30,241 bases of DNA from a virus. The notes beneath the pieces were generated by a model. It saw nothing but the letters and a program-made list of their open reading frames with translations. It was not told where the DNA came from and ran no database searches. Location of the stretch: the IMG/VR virus record IMGVR_UViG_3300032242_002535, positions 1-30,241 of that record; one strand, 5' to 3'. Positions 6,962 to 14,582 of this stretch are shown one piece after another. Positions within the stretch are counted from its first letter, which is position 1, and every line of letters starts with the position of its first letter. The position numbers and the translations under genes are program-made.

Positions 6962-6991
6962 GAAGAAGCACCAAAAAAGAAAGGAGTTTGA

Positions 6992-7519
6992 ATGTTTATC
7001 GCAAATAAACTTAAAACCACAGCAGTAATTTTATTAACAAGTAGTTTAACATTTTCAACATTACCTTCAGCAGAAGTTACACAAGAGGATAATATTGAAC
7101 AGGTAGTAAAAAATGAAGTAAATTCAAAAGATTTAAGTTGTCTATCAAGAGCAATATATTATGAAGCCTCAGGTGAACCAAGAGCAGGCAAAATCGCTGT
7201 AGCAAATGTAGTGATAAATCGCCTCAATGACCCAAGATTTCCAAAAACAATATGTGAAGTTGTCTATCAAAAGTCAATTGTTAATGGATTTTTTATTTAC
7301 CAATTCTCATGGGCAGCATTTAAAGAGTTGGTACAACCAAATAATAATGCTTGGAAGGAATCACAAGATATTGCTCTAGAAGTGTTGACAAAAGGTCAAC
7401 CTGATGATATAGTTAGAAGAACTAATGCAATGTATTTTCATAGCATTGATGTAAATCCAGGTTGGAGATTACGAAAAGTTATTCAAATAGGAAGACACAT
7501 TTTTTACAGCAACATCTGA
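6992..7519 (+). CDS. SleB-like cell wall hydrolase, probable endolysin with signal peptide
   Basis: A 175-residue protein with an N-terminal Sec-type signal: Lys at 6 and 8, hydrophobic core to about residue 24, and a likely cut near PSA-E. A Hydrolase_2/SleB domain follows. The signature AIYYEASGEPRAGKIAVANVVINR contains the expected catalytic Glu at E58; downstream are PKTICEVVYQ, YQFSW and AMYFHSIDVNPGW. The family usually has Cys before QFSW; here it is Tyr103, while C50 and C88 remain. The enzyme should cleave peptidoglycan glycan strands in the periplasm, fitting a secreted phage endolysin. An AAAGGAG ribosome site precedes the start. Its position among early and middle genes rather than virion genes supports lysis over entry. 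Confidence 0.85.
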   Translation: MFIANKLKTTAVILLTSSLTFSTLPSAEVTQEDNIEQVVKNEVNSKDLSCLSRAIYYEASGEPRAGKIAVANVVINRLNDPRFPKTICEVVYQKSIVNGFFIYQFSWAAFKELVQPNNNAWKESQDIALEVLTKGQPDDIVRRTNAMYFHSIDVNPGWRLRKVIQIGRHIFYSNI

Positions 7520-7527
7520 AAGAACTT

Positions 7528-7713
7528 ATGCCAACATTTAAAATAAAAGAATACGCTAACAGTAGTATTATGTTGGTAAGGACACACGAAACAGGTGGGA
7601 AACCACCTGAGTGGTCTCAATGTATTACGATGGAAAAAGATGAATTGGATTATTTAATTATCACATTGGAGAATTACCGTGGCGAGCAAAGAAGAACAGA
7701 TAGACTTCAGTAA
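7528..7713 (+). CDS. Small hypothetical protein
   Basis: A 61-residue protein starting MPTFKIKEY at ATG 7528; an in-frame ATG at 7462 lies inside the SleB-like gene and is less likely. The ribosome site is weak. The sequence has short beta-like segments, one Cys, and a C-terminal acidic/helical part (EKDELDYLIITLENY). It overlaps the gp33-like gene by 35 bases, so the two are probably co-translated. No family recognised. Confidence 0.6.
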   Translation: MPTFKIKEYANSSIMLVRTHETGGKPPEWSQCITMEKDELDYLIITLENYRGEQRRTDRLQ

Positions 7714-7900
7714 TTTTATTGAAAAACTAGCATTGGATGAAAATTTAGCATTGATGGATGCTATCTGTCATCATTGCAAAGTCACAGGGCTTGAAATAGA
7801 AGTGGCTGCTACTTTAATTAGTGCACCACTTAAAGCTAAAATTAAAATAGAAGCAGAAGAACTTAATTTGTTAAAGAAAGTATCTCGTTTACCTATATGA
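7679..7900 (+). CDS. 33: gp33-like late-transcription co-activator
   Basis: A 73-residue protein whose pattern (FSNFIEKLALDENLALMDAI, CKVTGLEIEVAATLI, PLKAKIKIEAEELNLL) resembles gp33 of T4-like marine phages. That protein links sliding clamp gp45 to RNA polymerase for late transcription. The start is a GTG at 7679, chosen because GGAG lies about eight bases upstream and no ATG precedes the conserved part. Gene order supports the call: it sits directly before gp59 and near gp32, as in T4. Its stop overlaps the next ATG (ATGA). The presence of exact TATAAATA late promoters in this window is consistent with a gp33/gp55 late system. Confidence 0.75.
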   Translation: MASKEEQIDFSNFIEKLALDENLALMDAICHHCKVTGLEIEVAATLISAPLKAKIKIEAEELNLLKKVSRLPI

Positions 7901-8505
7901 CAGATTCAACAGGATTTGAAGCGTATGCTTTATGGAATGCTTTAAAGTTACATTTCACCAGCGATAGTTATGATTATATTAAGTATCATGGTAAAACAAA
8001 TGTATCAAAGCAATCTTTCATGCAGAATAAATTTAGATGGCACTTCAGTAAACTGTCTCGTAAATATAATGTAGAAGAATTAAAAGACTTTTATATTTCT
8101 AATTTTATAGAAGGTAAAGGCGAATACGTTATGGCCTTATTACAAGATGGTCCTGAGAATTATGCTAAATGGAAAAAGCGTATGCAGTCATTATCATACA
8201 ACTTTGCAAACGATACTGAATTTTTATTGAGTGCGTATGAAGATGACCGTGAAGCGCCATTTAAAGTATTCTTTGGTCAACATCCAGATTTATTAGGTTT
8301 GATGTTAAGAGGTAAGATTACATTAGAAACTGTTTGTATATTAGATGATATACTGAACTTTACACAAAGATGGAATAAAGAAATTGTTGATGATGTAATT
8401 TGGCCATCTCACTATAGGTTAATTCATAAATATAAACCGCTGATACAATACGATAAACAAAAATTTAAACAAACACTAAAAGAAAAGATAAAGTCATATG
8501 CATAA
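7897..8505 (+). CDS. 59: gp59-like loader of the gp41 replicative helicase
   Basis: A 202-residue protein close in length to T4 gp59 (217). Shared features include the early YALWNALKLHF..DSYDYIKYHGK segment, QNKFRWHFSKLSRKY, LKDFYISNFI, the central FANDTEFLL..FKVFF block, and the C-terminal ITLETVCILDDILNF..VIWPSHY. In T4, gp59 binds fork DNA and gp32 and loads the gp41 helicase. It starts in an ATGA overlap with gp33 and is followed two genes later by gp32, its known partner, reproducing the T4 33-59-32 order. Confidence 0.88.
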   Translation: MTDSTGFEAYALWNALKLHFTSDSYDYIKYHGKTNVSKQSFMQNKFRWHFSKLSRKYNVEELKDFYISNFIEGKGEYVMALLQDGPENYAKWKKRMQSLSYNFANDTEFLLSAYEDDREAPFKVFFGQHPDLLGLMLRGKITLETVCILDDILNFTQRWNKEIVDDVIWPSHYRLIHKYKPLIQYDKQKFKQTLKEKIKSYA

Positions 8506-8989
8506 ACCTAAAATAGAATGTATCTACTTAGATATGGATGGCGTGATTGCAGACTTTGTAAAACGATATGAAGAATTGTTTGGTATGAGTCCAAACAAAG
8601 CAGAAAAAGATAAACGTTTCAATAAACTCTTTGATATGTTTATACAAGATAATAATTTTGCTACATTAGATTTAATGTCAGGTGCAATGGAAGGTATTGA
8701 ATTTCTCCGTAAATCAAATGTGCCAACGCAAATGCTTACCTCTACTGCCAACGAAAGAAGGCATGAAGAAATAATGAAACAAAAAAGTATTTGGTTACAA
8801 AGTCACGGAATCACATTTAATCCTATTTTTGTTCCAGGTAAACACTTGAAACAAAATTATGCCACACCACAACGTATACTTATTGATGACACCAGCTCAA
8901 ATATTACTGATTGGAAAAAAGCAGGTGGTATTGGTATACTTCACTTAGATTGGGCGACAACCTTAACTATTTTGCGTATGTATGTTTGA
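8498..8989 (+). CDS. HAD-superfamily 5'(3')-deoxyribonucleotidase-like phosphatase
   Basis: A 163-residue protein with HAD motifs: IYLDMDGVIADF (nucleophile D12, acid D14), the motif II threonine/serine in MLTSTAN (81-82), Lys119 as motif III candidate, and ILIDDTSSNITDW with D130/D131 binding Mg2+. The small helical cap between residues 20 and 70 fits cytosolic 5'(3')-deoxyribonucleotidases (NT5C type), which remove phosphate from dNMPs. Phages use such enzymes to adjust nucleotide pools. It overlaps gp59 by eight bases. Confidence 0.8.
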   Translation: MHKPKIECIYLDMDGVIADFVKRYEELFGMSPNKAEKDKRFNKLFDMFIQDNNFATLDLMSGAMEGIEFLRKSNVPTQMLTSTANERRHEEIMKQKSIWLQSHGITFNPIFVPGKHLKQNYATPQRILIDDTSSNITDWKKAGGIGILHLDWATTLTILRMYV

Positions 8990-9014
8990 CAAACGCCTAA
9001 ATATATGATATACT
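8986..9014 (+). promoter_or_regulatory. sigma70-type promoter for gene 32
   Basis: TTGACA at 8986-8991 and TATACT at 9009-9014 are separated by 17 bases, overlapping the last codons of the nucleotidase gene. Transcription from about 9021 would give a leader of roughly 58 bases to gp32. A second TTGACA at 9038-9043 has only a poor -10 (GTTAAT at 9061), so I treat it as doubtful. Confidence 0.75.
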
Positions 9015-9078
9015 AGCAGTTGATTATGAGAAGTAACTTGACATATTCCGTTTATACACCGTTAATAAGGAGCATTAC

Positions 9079-9969
9079 ATGAGTTTTGAAAATCTAAAAC
9101 GCCAATCAGGCAACCTTGATAAGCTAACAAAAGCAATTGAGGCACTCAACACAACATCAGAAGGTTCAGACAAATCCGATAATTTTTGGAAATGTGAGAC
9201 CGACAAATCAGGCAATGGCCAAGCAGTCATTCGTTTTCTTCCAGCACCAGCAGATGATGGTGACGATGGACTTCCGTGGGTAAAAGTATTCTCACATGGA
9301 TTTCAAGGACCTGGTGGTTGGTTAATTGATAATTGTTTAACAACAAAGAATCAAACTTGTCCTGTATGTGAGCATAATTCTACATTATGGAATTCAGGTA
9401 TTGAAGCAAACAAAGAAATCGTCCGTAAACAAAAACGTAAATTAAATTACATTGCGAACATTTATGTTGTTGCTGACCCTAAGAATCCAGAAAATGAAGG
9501 CAAAGTATTTCTGTATAAGTTCGGCAAGAAAATCTTTGATAAGATTACAGAAGCAATGAATCCAGCATTTGAAGATGAAACAGCAATTAATCCATTTGAT
9601 TTATGGAAAGGCGCTAACTTCAAGTTAAAGATTCGTAAAGTAGAAGGTTATCAGAATTATGATAAGTCAGAATTTGATTCTCCATCTCCTTTGGCTGCTG
9701 ACGATAAGTTAGAAGCAATCTATAAGAAAGAGTATTCTTTAACCGAGATGGTTGGTGATAAAGAGTTTAAGTCTTATGATGTATTGAAAGCTCGTCTTGA
9801 CAAAGTATTAGGTTTAAATGGTGAAGTACCTACACCTAAGACTACTGTAGAGCAAATCAAAGAAGAAGTAAAGAAAGCACCTAAGGTTGTTAAAGAAGAA
9901 GTTCCTTTTGACACCGATGTTGAAGATGATGACTTAGCATACTTCGCTAAGTTAGCTGAAGAAGATTAA
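9079..9969 (+). CDS. 32: gp32 single-stranded DNA-binding protein
   Basis: A 296-residue protein, near T4 gp32 (301). The basic N-terminal segment (FENLKRQSGNLDKLTKAIE) corresponds to the cooperativity domain. The zinc site is H73, C86, C94 and C97 (SHGFQGPGGW...NCLTTKNQTCPVCEHN), matching the His-Cys-Cys-Cys ligand set of T4 gp32. The OB-fold core contains NYIANIYVV and FLYKFGKKIFDKI. The C-terminus is strongly acidic (DTDVEDDDLAYFAKLAEED), as expected for the domain that recruits replication partners. It coats ssDNA in replication, recombination and repair. AAGGAG at 9067-9072 is its ribosome site, and it has its own promoter and a terminator. Confidence 0.95.
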   Translation: MSFENLKRQSGNLDKLTKAIEALNTTSEGSDKSDNFWKCETDKSGNGQAVIRFLPAPADDGDDGLPWVKVFSHGFQGPGGWLIDNCLTTKNQTCPVCEHNSTLWNSGIEANKEIVRKQKRKLNYIANIYVVADPKNPENEGKVFLYKFGKKIFDKITEAMNPAFEDETAINPFDLWKGANFKLKIRKVEGYQNYDKSEFDSPSPLAADDKLEAIYKKEYSLTEMVGDKEFKSYDVLKARLDKVLGLNGEVPTPKTTVEQIKEEVKKAPKVVKEEVPFDTDVEDDDLAYFAKLAEED

Positions 9970-9992
9970 TACTTCTAAATAGTTTTGATACA

Positions 9993-10034
9993 CCCGCCAT
10001 GCCTCTCAACGATGCACACTTTGGCGGGTTTTTT
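9993..10034 (+). terminator. Rho-independent terminator after gene 32
   Basis: CCCGCCA (9993-9999) pairs with TGGCGGG (10022-10028) and is followed by six T residues (10029-10034). Inner TGC/GCA pairing can extend the stem. It ends the rightward early/middle transcript and reaches the stop codon of the convergent minus-strand gene. There is no matching T-run on the other strand, so it appears to act in one direction. Confidence 0.85.
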
Positions 10035-11781
10035 ATACCATCCTTAAATTCTGTCTGATAGTTTTCTCAAAAGAACTTTCATACTCTCTCACAGCAACCA
10101 ATTGTTCTACCATTAATCCATCATTATTATTATTAATGATGTTTATCTTCTTTGAATTATCAGCAATTATTGCACTACCTGTTGAACCGGTTTGAGATAC
10201 TCTATTATCAACATATTCATTATTTACGCTTTGCATTTTAGTTGACAATGAATTAACATTTGGTTGTAACGAAGCAGTTTGCATTGAATTATTAATTGTT
10301 GTTGCAACTTTTTTTACTTCATTTTCTGATTCTGAACTTTTGTTTTCTTTTGAAATTTTTTCTGGCTCAACAACAGGAGAAACTGGTTTTGATGGAGCTT
10401 GCCTTGTCATTTTTGAAAAATCATCTTCAGACAAATTTGAATTTTTTAATAATTTGTTAAACTCTTCCTTATTATCAATTATACCTGAATGTAATACTTC
10501 TCTTGCTTGTTCTGGCGTTTCTATTTTTTTAATTTTTCTCGCATTTTTTGTTCTTGTTCCTTTAGGAACATATTCCAATACTCCTGATTTTTCATTTTGT
10601 GGATTATCTAAGAATTCTTTAATATCTTTATCGCTTTTGCCAGTCTCATCAATTAAACCGGATTTATCTTTTTGATATCTTTCTTTAACTTCACCATAAC
10701 GCATTTTTGTGGTTTGGTTATCTATCACAGCTTGGTCATTTTTCGGTGCATTTGGATCTTTTGATGATTCAAACAATTTAGCTAAGCCGTATGCCGTTAA
10801 TCCAATACCTGCAATTCCAGCGGCATATGGAAATAATCTAGTCATTCCCGTAACCAAAGTTCTCATACCTAATTTTGAACCTATTGAAGCAATACCTTCG
10901 CCTAATCCTTCGGTTATTTTATAAATTTGTTGTCCTTCTTCGGACATATCTCTAGGATTTAATTTGCCGGATTTATTCTTTTTTACTTCTTTAAGGGTGG
11001 AATTTAATTTTCCACCTTTTGTTTTCATGCCGGTGATTGCTTCAATTAATTCTTGATTCCACTTATCTTTTTCTTTTTCTTTTTGTTTTTTAAAATTGTT
11101 TTCTAATTGACGATGTTTTTTATCGTCATCAAAACTTTTCTTGATAAGATTATACATTTTAGCAAGAACATCTGATAGACTATCTTTATTTTTTAAATCA
11201 GAAACCCGACCAGAAGAAACTTTCGTTGACGTTGCATCTTCAATTTTTTTCAAACTATTAGGATTAATTTTGGTTGAAACAGGAGAAGCACTTCTTTTTT
11301 TACTCTTAGTACCTGTAAAATATTCCATATCTTCTTTGCTTCTTCCAGTAATTTTACCAAGCAAAGCTGCACCTACATTTCCTGTTAATTTACGAGCAAC
11401 ATTCAAAGGATCCAATCTTTCTTTTAATCCGGTTAATTTTGCCTTCACACTTTCAGATATTCCTTCTTTAATAGAATCACCAATATTTCCACCAGAAATA
11501 ATTTTGCCTGCAATTAAATTTCTTAATCCACGTTCTCTTATTTTTGAAGCTTGTTGATAAGACATACCTTGATTTTTTTCTTCAGGTTCGTCAAATACTT
11601 TAGGTGATTCTGGAATAGTTTCCTTTTCATTTGGACGACCTAATTCAGCAAACTCTTTTCTACTTGCAGGTCTTCCATAGGCACCTTTTTTACCTAGAAT
11701 GTACCAGTAACCTTTACCCTTGTATGTTGTTGGATCCCATACAAAGATTTCATTGCGGAGTTTTTTAGTTATTGTTTTCAT
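10033..11781 (-). CDS. Large tail-associated protein, paralogue of the 870-residue tail enzyme; tape-measure-like candidate
   Basis: A 582-residue protein of unknown function. A block at residues 98-157 (from GNIGDSIKEGIS to KEDMEYFTG) aligns without gaps to residues 47-106 of the upstream 870-residue protein, and a second shared block is at 199-252 (charged, coiled-coil-like). A Gly/Ala-rich hydrophobic stretch at about 290-335 could be membrane-active. The rest is Lys/Glu/Asn/Ser-rich and low in complexity. Length close to T4 gp29 (590), the hub/tape-measure protein, and location behind the gp26 hub-assembly gene suggest a tape-measure role, but no direct motif proves it. It follows the 870-residue gene with no gap and ends the leftward late operon. 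Confidence 0.7.
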   Translation of the reverse strand: MKTITKKLRNEIFVWDPTTYKGKGYWYILGKKGAYGRPASRKEFAELGRPNEKETIPESPKVFDEPEEKNQGMSYQQASKIRERGLRNLIAGKIISGGNIGDSIKEGISESVKAKLTGLKERLDPLNVARKLTGNVGAALLGKITGRSKEDMEYFTGTKSKKRSASPVSTKINPNSLKKIEDATSTKVSSGRVSDLKNKDSLSDVLAKMYNLIKKSFDDDKKHRQLENNFKKQKEKEKDKWNQELIEAITGMKTKGGKLNSTLKEVKKNKSGKLNPRDMSEEGQQIYKITEGLGEGIASIGSKLGMRTLVTGMTRLFPYAAGIAGIGLTAYGLAKLFESSKDPNAPKNDQAVIDNQTTKMRYGEVKERYQKDKSGLIDETGKSDKDIKEFLDNPQNEKSGVLEYVPKGTRTKNARKIKKIETPEQAREVLHSGIIDNKEEFNKLLKNSNLSEDDFSKMTRQAPSKPVSPVVEPEKISKENKSSESENEVKKVATTINNSMQTASLQPNVNSLSTKMQSVNNEYVDNRVSQTGSTGSAIIADNSKKINIINNNNDGLMVEQLVAVREYESSFEKTIRQNLRMV

Positions 11782-14394
11782 TTAAAAGGTTACTTTCATG
11801 AATGGAGGCAAATCATCTTTTGTAGAAGCAATCAATATTCTAGGATCACTTTTTTTACCAATTTGTGTTGTAGTAGAAGAATTATTAACAAAAGAAACTG
11901 GTTTAACATTATCTTTCAATTGTTGATTTTCTTTTGTTTTATCGTTTAACATACTGCCATTATTATTTGAAGCTTGTTGGCTTGATTTATTTTTTTGTAA
12001 ATCAGCAAGAATAGTAGGTAAAACTTTTTGTGGCATCGCTGCGTGTTCTGTCATGGTTGCTGGACCATTAATAGGTATAAATTGAATGTTGCCTTGAGAA
12101 GTTAATTTTCCTTGCAAACCATATTCTTTTAAATACGGCCAATTTGGATTATACCAAACAATAAACTTATCAACATTTTTAGGAGGATTATCTAATAACA
12201 TTTTTAAAGAATCGCCATAAGGGTCTACAAGATATGCAGTTGAAAATTTAACATTTTTATTTTTATTTGCAAAATCTAAAACTGATTTACCACCTAAACT
12301 AAAACCATATAATGGTGAACCATCTTTTGCTAAAGAAGATGGTGCTGAGAATGAATTAAATGCTTTTGCTTTGAATCCAGCCTCATTTAGAGCACCAGCG
12401 GATGTATCAACGCCTTTACTTGTTCCCGATTCAGGATTTAAACCTCTAAACATAACAAAATCGGTAGAAGTATTCATATTGTTAGCTTCAACTTTAGTCG
12501 CCTTATCTGTAACGGTACCCTCTAATTCTTTTATTTTATTTCTAATATCTTGTTGTAATTTATTGGGGTCTTTTGGATGTATTTGGTCCTTACCAGGTTC
12601 AAAACTAACTGTAGAATCTCTATTCTCATTAGCAAAAGCTTCTACAATTTTTCTTGCACCAGAAATATTTTTTCCATCAGGCATTGTGTTGGCAGGCAAT
12701 ACCCAAATATATTTCTTTGCGTTGGTAACTTTTCTTAATTCAGCCAAATCATTTTTTAAATTAGTTAAATTACCCCAATCGTTTGAGCCGGCACTAATAA
12801 CAGCAATATCCGAATTAGTTACATCACCTTGATTTTTACTAGTACCCGCCATACCCTTTTTACTAAGGTCTGATGTTGTTTTAGTTTTAACTGCCGAAAT
12901 AATTTCTTTTGTGGATAGACCTACAGTTGCTTGCGTTTTTGCTTCTTCACCCAATTTGGTTTTACCTACACCATAAGCAATACTATCACCAGCAATAGCT
13001 AATTTTTGATTTGACTGAACATTTGCAGTTTCGTTTGAAACTTTTTTATATTGCGGTTCTTCCATGTTTTCACCTTTATTCACCATAGATTGAACTTCGG
13101 CATAATATTGATTTCTATATTCATTATGTTTTGCATACACCGGATCGGTTCTTCTCCATTTTATATACTTATCACCTAAAACTACTGCAGCATCATCACG
13201 GGAAATATCCGGTTTATCTAAAAACTCACGTTTAACTGATTCAAAACCTTTTGATTGCATTTCACTACGAATAAATTCAGCCTGAGCATCCAAAGAAGCT
13301 TGTGACCTTTGAAAAACTTCTTTACCATCTTTCATTTCAGTCAATCCACGGGCGGCCATAAATTTTCTTAAATTTTTGTTTCTTCCTTCAGCAAAACTAA
13401 ATATTCCAACATTTTCTCTACCTTTTGCTTGTTCTGCTTGTTCCGGATGTGTGCCAAACATAATTTCTGGTCGGAAACCATTTTCTCTTCCCACTTCAGC
13501 TGTCAAGGCTAGTGCCTGATTTTTACTAAAACCTGCTCGGGCAAAAGAATTAAAAACTCTTTTTTGAACTTCACTCCTTTTTTTAAATTCATCGTTTTTA
13601 TTTTCTTTAAAAGTATTTGTTTTTTGTGAAAATATGTCACCACCAACTACAGCTGCACCGACAACAGCAGCTGCCGTACCTGCATCTTTAATAACTGAAC
13701 CAATTTGACTAATTAATCCTGGTTTCATATCTTCTTTAGAAACATTCAGTTTTTTTGAACCAGTAATACGTTTTTTTGGTTTATTTTTTTCTTTATTAAT
13801 TTTATCAAGGGTAGATACTAAATCTTTGTGACGCCTTGCATCTTCATTATGAATTTCTTTTTCAAAATTACGAGATAACTCCATCTGCAATTTTTTTTCA
13901 TCAATATTTTTTTTGTAGAGGCTGAATAGTTTTGCAGCAACATTAGAAACACTATCGCCCTTTTTTACTGATTGTTTTCCTACGACAGTAGTATAAAAAT
14001 TGGTATCAACATTACCTAATTTTTTTGTGGATTTTATGGATTGCGGAGAAGATTTTTGTTTAATTGATTTTTTTATACCAGAAAAATATTGCATCTCATC
14101 TTGGGTTCTATTTGTCAATTTACCAACAACGGCAACGCCTAAAGTTCCGGCAAGCATTTTACTGATGTTTAATGGGTCAAATTTTTCTTTGAACCCCATA
14201 ATGCTTGATTGTGTTGTTTTTGAAATTGTACGTTTTACACTATCACCTTGTATTAGGCTTTGTGTAATATTTTTAAGTAGACCAGTTTCTCTAAACTTTT
14301 TAGCTTCTTCTTTGGTAAGAGGTCGTTTTTCTTCAATCAACTTATCAAGTTGTTTTAGTTCTTTTTGAAGTTGTTCAAGTGTTTTTTGTGTCAT
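11782..14394 (-). CDS. Multi-enzyme tail protein: lysozyme-like, SGNH esterase and alpha/beta-hydrolase domains
   Basis: An 870-residue protein. The N-terminal ~200 residues share two blocks with the 582-residue neighbour, and a short Ala/Val-rich hydrophobic segment lies at 238-252. Residues ~275-440 resemble a phage tail lysozyme (FARAGFSKNQALALTAEVGREN, with E300/E304 as candidate acids, then GIFSFAEGR and QASLDAQAEFI). Residues ~463-625 form an SGNH/GDSL hydrolase: GDSIA with S471, GSND with N538, DQIH with D603 and H606. Residues ~645-800 look like an alpha/beta hydrolase: nucleophile elbow GFSLGG with S699, acid D724 or D728, H784 in MTEHAAMP. The likely role is cutting peptidoglycan and cell-surface esters or lipids during entry. 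The start ATG overlaps the stop of the gp26 frameshift extension (ATGA). Confidence 0.85.
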   Translation of the reverse strand: MTQKTLEQLQKELKQLDKLIEEKRPLTKEEAKKFRETGLLKNITQSLIQGDSVKRTISKTTQSSIMGFKEKFDPLNISKMLAGTLGVAVVGKLTNRTQDEMQYFSGIKKSIKQKSSPQSIKSTKKLGNVDTNFYTTVVGKQSVKKGDSVSNVAAKLFSLYKKNIDEKKLQMELSRNFEKEIHNEDARRHKDLVSTLDKINKEKNKPKKRITGSKKLNVSKEDMKPGLISQIGSVIKDAGTAAAVVGAAVVGGDIFSQKTNTFKENKNDEFKKRSEVQKRVFNSFARAGFSKNQALALTAEVGRENGFRPEIMFGTHPEQAEQAKGRENVGIFSFAEGRNKNLRKFMAARGLTEMKDGKEVFQRSQASLDAQAEFIRSEMQSKGFESVKREFLDKPDISRDDAAVVLGDKYIKWRRTDPVYAKHNEYRNQYYAEVQSMVNKGENMEEPQYKKVSNETANVQSNQKLAIAGDSIAYGVGKTKLGEEAKTQATVGLSTKEIISAVKTKTTSDLSKKGMAGTSKNQGDVTNSDIAVISAGSNDWGNLTNLKNDLAELRKVTNAKKYIWVLPANTMPDGKNISGARKIVEAFANENRDSTVSFEPGKDQIHPKDPNKLQQDIRNKIKELEGTVTDKATKVEANNMNTSTDFVMFRGLNPESGTSKGVDTSAGALNEAGFKAKAFNSFSAPSSLAKDGSPLYGFSLGGKSVLDFANKNKNVKFSTAYLVDPYGDSLKMLLDNPPKNVDKFIVWYNPNWPYLKEYGLQGKLTSQGNIQFIPINGPATMTEHAAMPQKVLPTILADLQKNKSSQQASNNNGSMLNDKTKENQQLKDNVKPVSFVNNSSTTTQIGKKSDPRILIASTKDDLPPFMKVTF

Positions 14395-14582
14395 CTACTA
14401 TTTTGTCTTTGCTTAATTTTTTCATTTTCTTCTTCAATGTATTGTATAAGCATAGCAATGTAGATATCACGTTCCCACGGTATCATATTTTCAAGTTCTG
14501 ACAAACTATATTTGTGATGCTGTATCAATGAAAAGTTTGTCGTGTAGTAATTCTTCAGATTGTCATGACGAAATGTTAAACG
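14391..14582 (-). CDS. Candidate -1 frameshift extension of gp26 (gp51/chaperone-like tail)
   Basis: After the gp26 stop, the -1 frame stays open for 63 codons and closes in an ATGA overlap with the next gene. There is no start codon near its beginning. At 14582-14588 the gp26 frame reads T TTT TTC (minus strand), a classic X XXY YYZ slippery heptamer three codons before the gp26 stop; slipping there enters this frame exactly. The extension contains YSLSELENMIPWERDIYIAMLIQ followed by an acidic/basic helix, compact and protein-like. An internal Met in ENMIPWER could also start a short protein. This resembles the G/GT-type tail assembly chaperone arrangement. Frameshifting is inferred, not shown. 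Confidence 0.65.
   Translation of the reverse strand, partial: RLTFRHDNLKNYYTTNFSLIQHHKYSLSELENMIPWERDIYIAMLIQYIEEENEKIKQRQNSR

Noticed and set aside
6911-6970. Possible tRNA in the GC-rich segment
   Set aside because: No acceptor stem, no anticodon arm of proper size and no T-loop GTTCRA sequence.
6928-7008. A 26-codon frame encoding a basic peptide (MRKPLGLRTLGRR...)
   Set aside because: No ribosome site, overlaps the structured RNA candidate and the start of the SleB-like gene; probably chance.
6912-7019. In-frame continuation after the stop of the 43-residue gene (stop readthrough)
   Set aside because: The frame stays open for about 30 codons, but there is no readthrough context I can identify, and the RNA-structure explanation accounts better for the base composition.
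9038-9066. Second promoter before gene 32 (TTGACA at 9038)
   Set aside because: The -10 at correct spacing is GTTAAT, lacking the key A at its second position; the upstream promoter at 8986-9014 is far better.
12371-12832. Plus-strand open frames of 70-150 codons opposite the large tail genes (10340-14368)
   Set aside because: They lie antisense to well-supported minus-strand genes, lack ribosome sites and encode hydrophobic or low-complexity sequence typical of shadow frames.
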